Shown here one piece after another: positions 48,852 through 56,814 of a DNA stretch of 64,000 bases. Under the pieces are notes generated by a model. That model ran no database searches and was not told the DNA's origin. It saw only the letters and a program-made list of their open reading frames with translations. Position numbers and translations under genes: made by a program. The DNA comes from Holophagales bacterium (lineage in GTDB: Bacteria > Acidobacteriota > Thermoanaerobaculia > Multivoradales > JAGPDF01), in assembly GCA_016699405.1 (NCBI GenBank), contig CP064972.1, positions 806,001 through 870,000 on the forward strand, in the 5' to 3' direction. Every line of letters begins with the position of its first letter. Position 1 is the stretch's first letter.

Positions 48852-50459
48852 TCAGGCACCCGGGTCGATCAGCGAGAGACGCCGGGGATCGAGGTCGAGC
48901 TGCGCGAAGAGCGCCGCGACGAAGCCATCGCCGTACTTGCCCGGGAAGTGCGCCGTCGCGACGCTGCGCTCCTGCAGTACGCCGGCGGGCAGGACGTGCT
49001 CGCGCAGGGCGAGAAAACGCCGCGACTGCACCTCGTCGCGACGAACGGCCGCCGCCGCAACCCGGCTCGCGAACTGCTCGAGCGCGCCGAGCATCTGGTC
49101 GCGCGTCTTCTCCCAGGGCCGTTCGAGCTGTGGGTCGATCGCCAGCGCCGCGTCACGCCAGCCCGCGAGCACCCCCGCGAGCGCGTTGCGATCGGCCTGC
49201 ACGAAGCCGGCCCCGGCCCGTTCGCCGAGCGCCCGCTCGGCGCGGTCTGGATCGACGAGCAGGCCCCCGAGGTCGACCCCGAGCTCGGCGAGCTGCGCGC
49301 GCTGTCGCGCATCGATCACCAGCGCCTGGGGGCGGAGTGCCACCCAGGGCGCTTCCACACCGAGCAGGGAGTAGGCCGGCGCCGTCTGCGCGAGGTAGGC
49401 GAGCTCTCCTGGACCCATGACCTGGAGCGTGGTCCCCAGGATGGCGTCTTGAATCGCCGGGCGGACCAGAACCCCCGGTCCGACCACCCCGGGGTTCTCC
49501 TCGAGGATTTCGAGGAGGCGAGCCACCGGTTCCTCACCCGCGCGACCGCGCAGACGGAAGCTCTCTGCACCGCGCCATTCGATGCGGCGGCGCTCGCCAC
49601 CGCGCAGCAGGAAGAGCGGGCTCGCCCCGGGTTGCGGTGCAACTTGCAGGGAGTAGCCGGCCTGGACGATTCGCGCCTCGCTCTCGGCAAGCGCCGCCGC
49701 ATGGTCGTCCCGCCGCTCGACCAGCCGGGCCAGATAGGGGGCCGAGGCGCTCTTGACCGCCGGCAGGAGCGAATCGAGCAGCAGCGGAGCTCGCTCGCCA
49801 AGGAGACGGGCGAAGAGACGGGCGAACGCCTCGCCGAAGCGCGCCTCGGGGCGATACCAGGCGGCGAGCTCGGCGAGCCACGAGCGGTAGCGCTCCGCCG
49901 GGAAGAGCTCGGCGAGCTCCGACAACAGTGACGAGATGCCCCCCCCGAGGGTGCGCATTCCCACCGGCAGGAGGGGAGAAGGGTCGGGCCCCAGGTCGAC
50001 ATGACGCGGTCCCGTCGGAGCCAGCACGGTCGCGGCCGCGACCTCGGCCCAGTCGTGGTCCTCGGTGGCCATCCAGAACACCGGGACCGCCGGCTCTCCG
50101 TGTTTCTCCAGCTCCTCGGCCCAGCGCACCGCGGCGACCGCTTTGACCAGCGCATAGAGGGGCCCGCCGAGAATGCCGACCTGCTGGCCGGTCACCACGA
50201 CACGCGTGGCCGGGTTCGCCAGTTTCGCCGCCAAGGTCGACGCGCGCGGGTGGCCGTACGCGGCGTTGGCCTCGCCGAGCGCCTCGGCGAGCGCGCGTCG
50301 ATCGACCGCCGGCGGCGGCCCGCTCGGTCGATCGCCCGGCGGGAGGAAGCGGAGCGGCTCGAGCAGCGCCCCGTCGCGCCCGGCAAGCAGCGCCGCCGGC
50401 AGCCCACCGACCAAGCCGCTCGCCACGAGGTCCGGTCGCTCGCTCATCTGGGAATTCAT
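48852..50459 (-). CDS. bshC: Bacillithiol biosynthesis cysteine-adding enzyme BshC
   Basis: A 535-residue BshC protein. TRVVVTGQQVGILGGPLYALVKA and PVFWMATEDHDWAEVA are the diagnostic N-terminal blocks (core GQQ and EDHDW), and VVGPGVLVRPAIQDAILGT is the conserved middle block. The C-terminal helix region ends in DLDPRRLSLIDPG. It adds Cys to GlcN-malate, the last step of bacillithiol synthesis. With bshB1 and bshA it makes a complete local pathway. The start may be 50459 or the in-frame ATG four codons later. Confidence 0.95.
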   Translation of the reverse strand: MNSQMSERPDLVASGLVGGLPAALLAGRDGALLEPLRFLPPGDRPSGPPPAVDRRALAEALGEANAAYGHPRASTLAAKLANPATRVVVTGQQVGILGGPLYALVKAVAAVRWAEELEKHGEPAVPVFWMATEDHDWAEVAAATVLAPTGPRHVDLGPDPSPLLPVGMRTLGGGISSLLSELAELFPAERYRSWLAELAAWYRPEARFGEAFARLFARLLGERAPLLLDSLLPAVKSASAPYLARLVERRDDHAAALAESEARIVQAGYSLQVAPQPGASPLFLLRGGERRRIEWRGAESFRLRGRAGEEPVARLLEILEENPGVVGPGVLVRPAIQDAILGTTLQVMGPGELAYLAQTAPAYSLLGVEAPWVALRPQALVIDARQRAQLAELGVDLGGLLVDPDRAERALGERAGAGFVQADRNALAGVLAGWRDAALAIDPQLERPWEKTRDQMLGALEQFASRVAAAAVRRDEVQSRRFLALREHVLPAGVLQERSVATAHFPGKYGDGFVAALFAQLDLDPRRLSLIDPGA

Positions 50460-50467
50460 CTCCGTCG

Positions 50468-50473
50468 ATTCTG
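50468..50473 (-). promoter_or_regulatory. -10-like CAGAAT before bshC
   Basis: Ends 8 bases before the ATG at 50459 and lies immediately after the methyltransferase stop. There is GGAG inside the leader, so this could also be a very short leader. Confidence 0.3.
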
Positions 50474-50475
50474 TC

Positions 50476-51195
50476 TCAGTTGTGGCGGCGGCCGATCAGG
50501 ATCAGCCGCTCGCTCTCCGGCCGGAACGGCTCTCCGCGGAAGCTGCCGTGCACGCTCGCCACGTCGAGCCCGGCCCAGCGCAGGCCACCGACGACTTCGT
50601 CCTCACGGTAGGCACGCACGCTTTCGAGGAACGAGCGCGGCGCCTGGCCGGGCTCGTCGACCCGGATCCGCTTCAGCATCCGTTGGGACACCGCGTCGAA
50701 GCGGCGCTCGATCTCGACCCTTCGCCCGTCGATCTCGTGGCTTTCCCGCTCCTTGAGATTCGCCAGGGCGTGGTCGAGATTCATCAGGTCGATGAGAAAT
50801 CCGCCTCCCGGCGCGAGCACGCGCGCGATCTCCTCGAGGACGTGGAAGTTCTCGCGCTCGCTCTCGAAGTAGCCGAACGAGGTGAAGAAGTTGAGCACCC
50901 AGTCGAAGGCTCCGGCGGCAAACGGCAAGCGGCGCATGTCGCCGCGTACCCGCGCGAGATCCGGGCTCTTGCCGAGCAAGGTCAGCGAGAGATCGACTCC
51001 GCAGACGGCGAAGCCACGCCGGGCAAGCGCCGTGCTGTGCCGGCCCGCGCCGCAGGCCAGATCCAGGACGCGCCGCGGTCGCCGCGGCGCCAGGACCGAC
51101 GCGACGAAGTCGATGTGCCGATCGGCCTCACCGGCATCGCGGTGCGCGTAGAGCTCGAGATACTCCTCGCCGAACCAGTCGCGGTACCAGGCCAC
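50476..51195 (-). CDS. SAM-dependent methyltransferase, class I
   Basis: A 239-residue Rossmann-fold methyltransferase. Motif I is VLDLACGAGRHSTALARRG, followed by VCGVDLSLTLL (acidic motif II), RGDMRRLPFAAGAFDWVLNFFTSFGYF and EIARVLAPGGGFLIDLMN. Substrate unknown; such genes are small-molecule or protein methyltransferases. GTG 51195 (AWYRDWFGEEYLELY) is preceded by TATGAT ending 6 bases upstream, so it is probably leaderless. It lies directly upstream of bshC on the same strand. Confidence 0.88.
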   Translation of the reverse strand: MAWYRDWFGEEYLELYAHRDAGEADRHIDFVASVLAPRRPRRVLDLACGAGRHSTALARRGFAVCGVDLSLTLLGKSPDLARVRGDMRRLPFAAGAFDWVLNFFTSFGYFESERENFHVLEEIARVLAPGGGFLIDLMNLDHALANLKERESHEIDGRRVEIERRFDAVSQRMLKRIRVDEPGQAPRSFLESVRAYREDEVVGGLRWAGLDVASVHGSFRGEPFRPESERLILIGRRHN

Positions 51196-51201
51196 GGGGC
51201 G

Positions 51202-51207
51202 ATCATA
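51202..51207 (-). promoter_or_regulatory. -10 hexamer TATGAT, leaderless placement
   Basis: TATGAT (one mismatch to TATAAT) ends 6 bases before the methyltransferase GTG, so the transcript likely starts at the start codon. Confidence 0.5.
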
Positions 51208-51277
51208 GCGGGTGCGTCGCTGCTTCTCGGTTGCCGCTGCCGCCAGGGGCAGCCGCAAGCGTCTATGCTCTGTGGAG

Positions 51278-51571
51278 ATGAGCCGCCGGGACGAACTGCC
51301 GCGCGCGCCGGTCAAGCGCGCCTTCGTTGCCGCCTTCCTCCTCCACACCCTGGCGCTTGCCTGGATCTGGACGCGCTACGGGCAGGGGGCTCGCGGCGGC
51401 TTGGTCGTCTGGATGGATCTGCCCTGGTCGCTCGCCTACCTCGGCAAGAGCGGCCGCACCCTGCTGACCTGGAGCTCCCTCGTCGGCGGAGCCTGGTGGG
51501 GCTTTCTCGGTGCCCTCTTCGCCCGGCTGCTCGGGCGCCTGGCCCATCGGACCCGGGCCACTGGCCGTTAG
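51278..51571 (+). CDS. Small two-helix membrane protein
   Basis: A 97-residue protein with two hydrophobic helices (FVAAFLLHTLALAWIWT and SSLVGGAWWGFLGALFARLL) separated by a loop with LVVWMDLPWSLAYLGKSG. I recognise no named family. The TATGCT at 51264-51269 fits a -10, and GGAG precedes ATG 51278. It lies directly upstream of the dihydrouridine synthase gene. Confidence 0.65.
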   Translation: MSRRDELPRAPVKRAFVAAFLLHTLALAWIWTRYGQGARGGLVVWMDLPWSLAYLGKSGRTLLTWSSLVGGAWWGFLGALFARLLGRLAHRTRATGR

Positions 51572-51584
51572 AATGCGCGGCGCC

Positions 51585-52568
51585 ATGCTGCGCCTCGGCA
51601 ACCTGCAGATCGACCCGCCGCTCGTCCTCGCTCCGATGGCCGGGGTGACGGACCGCGATTTCCGCCTCATCGTGCGCCGAATCGGCGGCGTCGGGCTGGT
51701 GACCATGGAGTTCATCGCCTCGCGGGCGCTCGTGCGCGGCATCCAGAAGACGCTCGACCTGATGACGTTCGTCGAGGAGGAGCGACCGATCTCGATCCAG
51801 ATCTACGGCTCCGATCCCGAGACGATGGCCGAGGCGGCGCGACAGGTCGAAGCGATGGGCGCCGACGTCTGCGACATCAACATGGGCTGCCCAGCCAACA
51901 AGGTGCTCAAGGGGTGCTCCGGCTGCGCGCTGATGGGTGACCTCGAGCTGGCGACGCAGATCATCGCCACCGTACGCCGCGCGATCGCCATTCCGCTCAC
52001 CGTGAAGTTCCGCCTGGGTCTCGACCAGCCGAGGCGAAATTTTCTCGAGCTCGGCCGGATCTGCGAGGACAACGGCGCTCAGGCCGTGGCGCTCCACGCC
52101 CGCACCGCACGGCAGATGTTCGGCGGCGACGCCCGCGAGCAATGGGGAGAGATCGCCCGCCTCAAGGAGGCACTGACGATTCCGGTGCTCGGCAATGGCG
52201 ACGTGCAGACGCCCGAGGACGCCGCGCGGATGTTCGCCGAAACCGGCTGCGACGGCGTGATGATCGGCCGCGCCGCGACGAAGAACCCGTGGATCTTCCT
52301 GCAGACGGCCCGTCATCTCGCGGGTCAGAGCTGGGCGGAGCCCACGCTCGCCGACCGGCGAGACCTCATTCTCAGGCACCTCCGTCTCGTGGCCGAGCGC
52401 GAAGAGTCCACGTTCGCTCTCCACAAGCTCAAGAAGTTCACCGGCTGGTACACGCATGGCCTGCCGAATGGACGCCATCTCCGGCAGAGGCTGCAGACGC
52501 TCGCCGATGTGCCGACGCTGCTTGCCGCGGTCGAGGGGTTCTTCGACGAGCACGAGGCGGCGGCATAG
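51585..52568 (+). CDS. tRNA-dihydrouridine synthase (DusB-like)
   Basis: A 327-residue FMN TIM-barrel enzyme. LVLAPMAGVTDRDFRLIVRR is the Dus start; INMGCPANKVLKGCSGCALM carries the catalytic Cys, VKFRLGLD binds FMN phosphate, and VALHARTARQMF the RNA. VLGNGDVQTPEDAARMFAETGCDGVMIGRAATKNPWIF completes the barrel. It reduces specific uridines in tRNA using NADPH. The start may be 51573 or 51585; 51585 gives the usual N-terminus. It probably shares a transcript with the aminotransferase downstream. Confidence 0.94.
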   Translation: MLRLGNLQIDPPLVLAPMAGVTDRDFRLIVRRIGGVGLVTMEFIASRALVRGIQKTLDLMTFVEEERPISIQIYGSDPETMAEAARQVEAMGADVCDINMGCPANKVLKGCSGCALMGDLELATQIIATVRRAIAIPLTVKFRLGLDQPRRNFLELGRICEDNGAQAVALHARTARQMFGGDAREQWGEIARLKEALTIPVLGNGDVQTPEDAARMFAETGCDGVMIGRAATKNPWIFLQTARHLAGQSWAEPTLADRRDLILRHLRLVAEREESTFALHKLKKFTGWYTHGLPNGRHLRQRLQTLADVPTLLAAVEGFFDEHEAAA

Positions 52569-52572
52569 CGCG

Positions 52573-53439
52573 GTGAGCTCGCCGGCTGCGATTCCCCCGC
52601 TCTGCGCCCTCGGCGAGTCGGTGCTGCCGGTTGCCGAGGCACGGATCTCGCCGCTGGACCGCGGGTTTCTGTTCGGCGACGGCGTCTACGAGACGATGAA
52701 GGTTCTCGCCGGGCGCCCGCTCTTCCTGCGGCAGCACCTCGCCCGGCTCGACGCGAGCCTCGCCGGCCTGGCGATCCCCCAACCGCGCCGCCTCGTCGAG
52801 ACGACCCACGCCCTGCTCGCCGCCACCGGCCGCTTTGACGGCTCGCTCTATGTGCAGGTCACGCGCGGCGCGTTCGCCACTCGGCAGCACCGGCCGCCGA
52901 CCGAGGGAGAGCCGACCCTGTTCGTGCTCCCCGCTCAGATCGCTTTCCCCGATCTTGCGACGGCGACCGGGTGGTCGGCGATTTCGCGGCCGGACTGGCG
53001 TTGGCGGCGCGGCGACCTCAAGAGCACCTCGCTTGCCGCGGCGGTTCTCGGCAATCTCGAAGTGGCGCGGGCCGGGGTGGACGAAATCCTGTGGATCGGC
53101 GACGGCGGCGAGCTGCGCGAAGGCGGCCACACGAACCTGTTCGTCCGTCGAGGCGATCGCCTCGAGACCCATCCGCTCGGCACCACGGTGTTGCCGGGGG
53201 TCACTCGGGCTTGCCTGCTCGAGCTTGCCGGCGACTTGGAGATTCCGGTTGTCGAGCGCACGCCGCGGATCGCCGAGCTCGCGAGTTGGCGCGAGGCGTT
53301 CGTCTGCGGCACCCTCACCGGCGTGCGCGGGATCGTGAGCCTCGACGGCCATTCGGTCGGCGGCGGGGTGGTGGGCGAGTGGACCCGCGCGCTCGCCGTC
53401 GCCCTCGCCGATCGCGAACAGGAGGAGGCTCGCCGATGA
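52573..53439 (+). CDS. Class IV PLP aminotransferase (D-amino-acid transaminase-like)
   Basis: A 288-residue fold-type IV PLP enzyme. ISPLDRGFLFGDGVYETM is the family N-terminus, WRRGDLKSTSLAAAVLGNLEVARAG contains the PLP Lys, and EGGHTNLFV the phosphate-side motif. The DLKST context resembles D-alanine transaminase more than branched-chain transaminase or aminodeoxychorismate lyase, but these cannot be separated for certain. It would supply D-amino acids or process them, in keeping with the D-aminoacylase at 40-41.7 kb. GTG start at 52573, with the next gene overlapping by ATGA. Confidence 0.88.
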   Translation: MSSPAAIPPLCALGESVLPVAEARISPLDRGFLFGDGVYETMKVLAGRPLFLRQHLARLDASLAGLAIPQPRRLVETTHALLAATGRFDGSLYVQVTRGAFATRQHRPPTEGEPTLFVLPAQIAFPDLATATGWSAISRPDWRWRRGDLKSTSLAAAVLGNLEVARAGVDEILWIGDGGELREGGHTNLFVRRGDRLETHPLGTTVLPGVTRACLLELAGDLEIPVVERTPRIAELASWREAFVCGTLTGVRGIVSLDGHSVGGGVVGEWTRALAVALADREQEEARR

Positions 53440-53903
53440 GTCGCGAGACTTTGGATCTCGACCTGCCGGAAGATCCGACGGCTTTCCTCGCCGAGCTTGC
53501 CGCGGAGGTCGCCGCGTGGGGCGGCGAGTGGCGCGCCGACGACGACGGGCGCGGCGGGCAGCTTGCCCTGCCGGTCGTGTACGGCTTGAAACGCGGCGTT
53601 CAGATCGGTCGCGTCGACCTTTCGATCGCGTCGGGTCGCACCCAGCTTCACTGGCGCTGCGAGCGGAGTGATCTGGACGTCCATCGCTCGGCCGTTGCCG
53701 TGCTGGTCGTCGCGGCCGCGGCGCTCCTTCCAGCGCTCGCCTGGCCGTTTCACCCGCCGCTGCTCGCGCTGTTGCCGTTCGGCGCCGTCACCGGCCTCAT
53801 CGCCTGGTGGGCGGTGATCTCGAAGCTCCACTCGAGCGGACCGCGCGAGCTCTTCGAGGCCGTCGGCAAGCGCCTGGCAGCGGCAGCTGCAGCGACGGAG
53901 TGA
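53436..53903 (+). CDS. Hypothetical two-helix membrane protein
   Basis: A 155-residue protein. The N-terminal soluble half is acidic (TLDLDLPEDPTAFLAELAAEV), the middle has a beta-rich region and the C-terminal half has two close hydrophobic helices (VAVLVVAAAALLPALAW, LLALLPFGAVTGLIAWWAV). No family is recognised. It is coupled to the aminotransferase gene by an ATGA overlap and is the last gene before tmRNA. Confidence 0.7.
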   Translation: MSRETLDLDLPEDPTAFLAELAAEVAAWGGEWRADDDGRGGQLALPVVYGLKRGVQIGRVDLSIASGRTQLHWRCERSDLDVHRSAVAVLVVAAAALLPALAWPFHPPLLALLPFGAVTGLIAWWAVISKLHSSGPRELFEAVGKRLAAAAAATE

Positions 53904-54029
53904 TACGCTCCGCCGTCCTCCCGGGAATGCGCTGCACGCACGCGCCGTTCTAGGAGGTGAGCGTCATCGTCTCCGAGCCCATCCGGTCGGTCCCGCTGCG
54001 CTCGCGGTTCTTTCACAATTGCAGCAACT

Positions 54030-54380
54030 GGGGGCGTACCGGCTTCGACGGGGAACAAAGCGGTTCGAGGGTGCGTGTCGAGCTTGCGCTCGTAAAACGG
54101 CAAATCACAACTGCCAACGACAACTTCGCACTGGCGGCTTAATTGACCGCCACGTCCTGACCATGGGCCCGATTCACGACACGGGTCAGGGCGCCGCTTA
54201 AGTGAATCGAACGATGGGGGTGGTCCCGTCCCCCATCGGGATCGTCACCACGGGACTGGCGCCTGCGTGGGAGGCCCTCTTCCACAGCGCAGGGGCGATG
54301 ACCTGAAACGAGGGACACACACGTAGATGCTCTCGGGACGCGTTTTCCGGACGTGGGTTCGACTCCCACCGCCTCCACCA
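54030..54380 (+). ncRNA. ssrA: tmRNA (SsrA), one-piece
   Basis: A 351-base tmRNA. The 5' end GGGGGCGTACCGGCTTCGACGGGG holds the universal tmRNA signature and pairs with CGCCTCC at the 3' end, followed by A-CCA. The T-arm is GTGGG-TTCGACT-CCCAC. The tag ORF near 54113 reads ANDNFALAA and ends in TAA at 54140-54142, with the usual hydrophobic LAA ending for protease recognition. The resume codon is taken as the GCC at 54113. It rescues stalled ribosomes with SmpB (not in this window). Confidence 0.96.
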
Positions 54381-54394
54381 ACCCCTTTTTCTCG

Positions 54395-54417
54395 AGCCGA
54401 GTCTCCCCGACTCGGCT
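54395..54417 (+). terminator. Terminator of ssrA
   Basis: Stem AGCCGAGTC / GACTCGGCT with a 5-base loop, followed by TTCGTTTTCTT. A classic intrinsic terminator. Confidence 0.88.
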
Positions 54418-54554
54418 TTCGTTTTCTTCCGCCGGACCGGTTCTCTCGGACCGCGCCCGGTCCGCCGCTCGATCGGGATCCCCGAACTAGAATCCCGCCT
54501 GAATCCAGGCCGCAGGCCCCCGTCCTGCCGTCCACGTAGAAGGAGCGTTCCTCG

Positions 54555-55328
54555 ATGATGCCGACCTTGCGTCACCTTGTCTGCGTTCTCGCGGTCTCGG
54601 CACTGGGCACGACGGGCGCGGCGCGTGGTCAGGGCGCTGGGCAGGCTCCGGTCGTCGGGCCCGACCGGCCGGATCTCGCCGACGGGATCCAGATCGTCCC
54701 GCTCGGTCATTGGCAGGTCGAGGGCGGAACGACGCTCCTCCGCAGCGGCGATACCGATGTCCTCACCCTCGGCGAGGTGATGCTCCGCATCCCCTGGAGC
54801 GAACGGCTCGAGAGCCGCCTGCAGGTTCTCAACGTCGCCGTCGCCTCCGGGGCGGAGCACGGGCACGGCATCCTCGACCCGTCGGTCGACCTGAAGTGGA
54901 AGCTCTTCGATTCCTCCTCGACCGATTTCGGGCTCGTCCTCGGCTCGTCGCTCCCTCTGGGGGAGAAGGGCTATCGTTCTCCGCACCTCCAGCCTTACGC
55001 CACCTTGGCTCTCGACCGGGTCCTCTCCGACCGCGTGTCGCTCACGGTGAACCTCGGGGGAGCATCCGTTTCCGCGGACGACGAGACGCTCCGCGTTCTC
55101 TCGGGTGGCGTCTCGGTCGCCATCCAGGCAACCTCCCGGCTGACCGGCTTCATCGAGGGGTTCGGCTGGAATCGGACCGAGCCCGGCGGACCCGGCGAGC
55201 AGGTGCTCGATGGCGGCCTGCAGTTTCTCGTCAACGACCGATTGATGGTGGATGCCCGCCTCGGCTTCGCCTTCGGCCGAACGGCCCCGGACGGATTCGC
55301 CGGAATCGGATTGGCGCTGCTGTTCTGA
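54555..55328 (+). CDS. Outer-membrane-type beta-barrel protein, function unknown
   Basis: A 257-residue protein with a signal peptide (HLVCVLAVSALGTTGAARGQ). The mature part begins with RPDLADGIQIVPLGHWQVEGGTTLL and has many alternating strands (DLKWKLFDSSSTDFGLVLGSSLPLG, RLTGFIEGFGWNRTE, MVDARLGFAFGRT), ending in aromatic ALLF, as expected for an outer-membrane barrel of the transporter/MetA-pathway type. The ligand is unknown. The ATG at 54555 follows AGAAGGAGCG. A TAGAAT at 54487-54492 could be the -10. Confidence 0.8.
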   Translation: MMPTLRHLVCVLAVSALGTTGAARGQGAGQAPVVGPDRPDLADGIQIVPLGHWQVEGGTTLLRSGDTDVLTLGEVMLRIPWSERLESRLQVLNVAVASGAEHGHGILDPSVDLKWKLFDSSSTDFGLVLGSSLPLGEKGYRSPHLQPYATLALDRVLSDRVSLTVNLGGASVSADDETLRVLSGGVSVAIQATSRLTGFIEGFGWNRTEPGGPGEQVLDGGLQFLVNDRLMVDARLGFAFGRTAPDGFAGIGLALLF

Positions 55329-55383
55329 GGGTCCCCGCGCCGGGTGCTCGCTGCGACGACGATTCGGCGAGGCCGGAACGACG

Positions 55384-55421
55384 AAAGCCCGCCTCCCGAC
55401 TGGCATCGGGACGCGGGCTTC
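55384..55421. terminator. Bidirectional terminator
   Basis: An imperfect hairpin with GAAGCCCGC/GCGGGCTTTC outer and TCCCGA/TCGGGA inner stems. It closes the beta-barrel gene on the plus strand and is positioned as the expression-platform terminator of the minus-strand SAM riboswitch. Confidence 0.7.
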
Positions 55422-55453
55422 GGTACCGGGCGATTCGTTGACGCTGGCGCGAC

Positions 55454-55560
55454 CGCATCCCCACCGCCGGAATGAAGGCTCGGCAGGATGGCACCTTGGG
55501 CGCCCCGCCCAGGTTGCCGGGCCCGGCCTGACTGCTCGGCGGCGGGCCTCTCTCGATGCG
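55454..55560 (-). ncRNA. SAM-clan riboswitch (SAM-I/IV-like), no downstream gene
   Basis: On the minus strand: CGCATC then GAGAGAGG, a GC-rich P2, CCCGGCAACC, then AAGGTGCCATCCTGCC, closing with GATGCG. The AGAGAGG, GGCAACC and AAGGUGCC/AUCCUGC blocks occupy the same relative places as in SAM-I riboswitches, and CGCATC/GATGCG form P1. The usual GAUGAA segment is missing, as in SAM-I/IV variants. A terminator hairpin (55384-55421) follows at the usual distance. On this strand no methionine or SAM gene lies downstream; only the convergent beta-barrel gene's 3' end. Confidence 0.75.
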
Positions 55561-55766
55561 ATTCCAGGGTAGCACCCTTCGGCCCGGGGGGCTCCCTCGA
55601 ATCGGCTGACGCTCTCGGCAACTCCCGTCCTAGAATCGACCCGCGCCCCGGCCCGGGGCGGCGTGCGCTCGACGGACGTCCGGAAGTGGCCCCGCGAGGG
55701 GTGCCTGGAGCGGTCCCGCTGCCGTCCGGTGGCTTGCGGAGCGTCTCCGCGCCGAGGAGCTCTCAC
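55561..55766 (+). promoter_or_regulatory. argF upstream region with -10-like TAGAAT
   Basis: TAGAAT at 55631-55636 is the best -10; CTGACG 19 bp upstream is a weak -35. A leader of about 125 bases would result. No Arg-box-like palindrome is obvious and no further gene is seen. GAGGAG (55754-55759) precedes the ATG at 55767. Confidence 0.4.
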
Positions 55767-56768
55767 ATGCCGTTCAATCTGCGCAATCGCCACTTCCTGA
55801 CGATTCACGACTTCACCGCCAAAGAGGTTCACTACCTGCTCGATCTCGCGCGCGACCTCAAGCGCGCCAAGTACGCCCGCACGGAGCGCCAGCACCTGGT
55901 GGGCAAGAACATCGCCCTGATCTTCGAGAAGGACTCGACCCGGACTCGCTGTGCGTTCGAGGTCGCCTGCTTCGACCAGGGAGCCAACGTCACCTACCTT
56001 GGCCCCTCCGGCTCGCAGATCGGCAAGAAGGAGTCGATGAAGGACACGGCCCGCGTGCTCGGGCGGATGTACGACGCCATCGAATACCGAGGCTACGGCC
56101 AGCGGCTGGTCGAGGAGTTGGCGACCTGGTCCGGGGTGCCGGTCTACAACGGCCTGACCGACGAGTTCCACCCGACCCAGATCCTCGCCGACCTGCTGAC
56201 GATGGTCGAGCATGCCGAGAAGCCGCTCACCCAGATCTCCTACGCCTATCTCGGCGACGCGCGAAACAACATGGGCAACACGCTGATGCTGGCCGGCGCA
56301 CTGATGGGAATGGATGTGCGCCTCGCCGCGCCGAAGCACCTCTGGCCCGAGGCGTCGCTGATCGCCAAGGCGCGCGAGCTGGCCGGCGTCTCCCATGGCA
56401 AGGTCACGCTGACCGAAAGTCCCACGGAGGCGGTCGCGGGCGTGGACTTCGTTCACACGGACGTCTGGGTCTCGATGGGCGAGCCCGACTCGGTCTGGGC
56501 CGAGCGGATCCAGTTGCTGAAGCCCTACCGCGTGGATGCCGCGCTCATGGAGGCTACCGGCAACCCGCGCGCGAAGTTCATGCACTGCCTCCCGTCGTTC
56601 CACAACCGTGAGACGAAGATCGGCGAGGAGATCTTCCAGAAGTTCGGTCTCGAGTCGATGGAGGTCACCGACGACGTGTTCGAGTCACCCGCCTCCGTCG
56701 TCTTCGACCAGGCGGAGAATCGTGTTCACACGATCAAGGCGGTCCTCGTCGCGACGCTCGCCGACTGA
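55767..56768 (+). CDS. argF: Ornithine carbamoyltransferase
   Basis: A 333-residue transcarbamylase. The carbamoyl-phosphate motif is STRTR (EKDSTRTRCAFEVA), then HPTQ (DEFHPTQILADL), ornithine-binding SMGEP and the catalytic Cys HCLPS (FMHCLPSFHNRETKIG). The length and the late DDVFESPASVVFDQAENRVHTIKAVL block are standard. It makes citrulline from ornithine and carbamoyl phosphate for arginine synthesis or the deiminase pathway; no other arg or arc gene is near to choose. Monocistronic. Confidence 0.97.
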   Translation: MPFNLRNRHFLTIHDFTAKEVHYLLDLARDLKRAKYARTERQHLVGKNIALIFEKDSTRTRCAFEVACFDQGANVTYLGPSGSQIGKKESMKDTARVLGRMYDAIEYRGYGQRLVEELATWSGVPVYNGLTDEFHPTQILADLLTMVEHAEKPLTQISYAYLGDARNNMGNTLMLAGALMGMDVRLAAPKHLWPEASLIAKARELAGVSHGKVTLTESPTEAVAGVDFVHTDVWVSMGEPDSVWAERIQLLKPYRVDAALMEATGNPRAKFMHCLPSFHNRETKIGEEIFQKFGLESMEVTDDVFESPASVVFDQAENRVHTIKAVLVATLAD

Positions 56769-56814
56769 CCGACCGCGCCGGCGGCCATCGTCGAGCCGCG
56801 ACGCGACGCCTGCG

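Noticed and set aside
55384..55560. Riboswitch controlling the downstream argF gene
   Set aside because: The SAM-clan motif is on the minus strand and faces away from argF; the plus-strand reading of the same bases lacks any riboswitch order.
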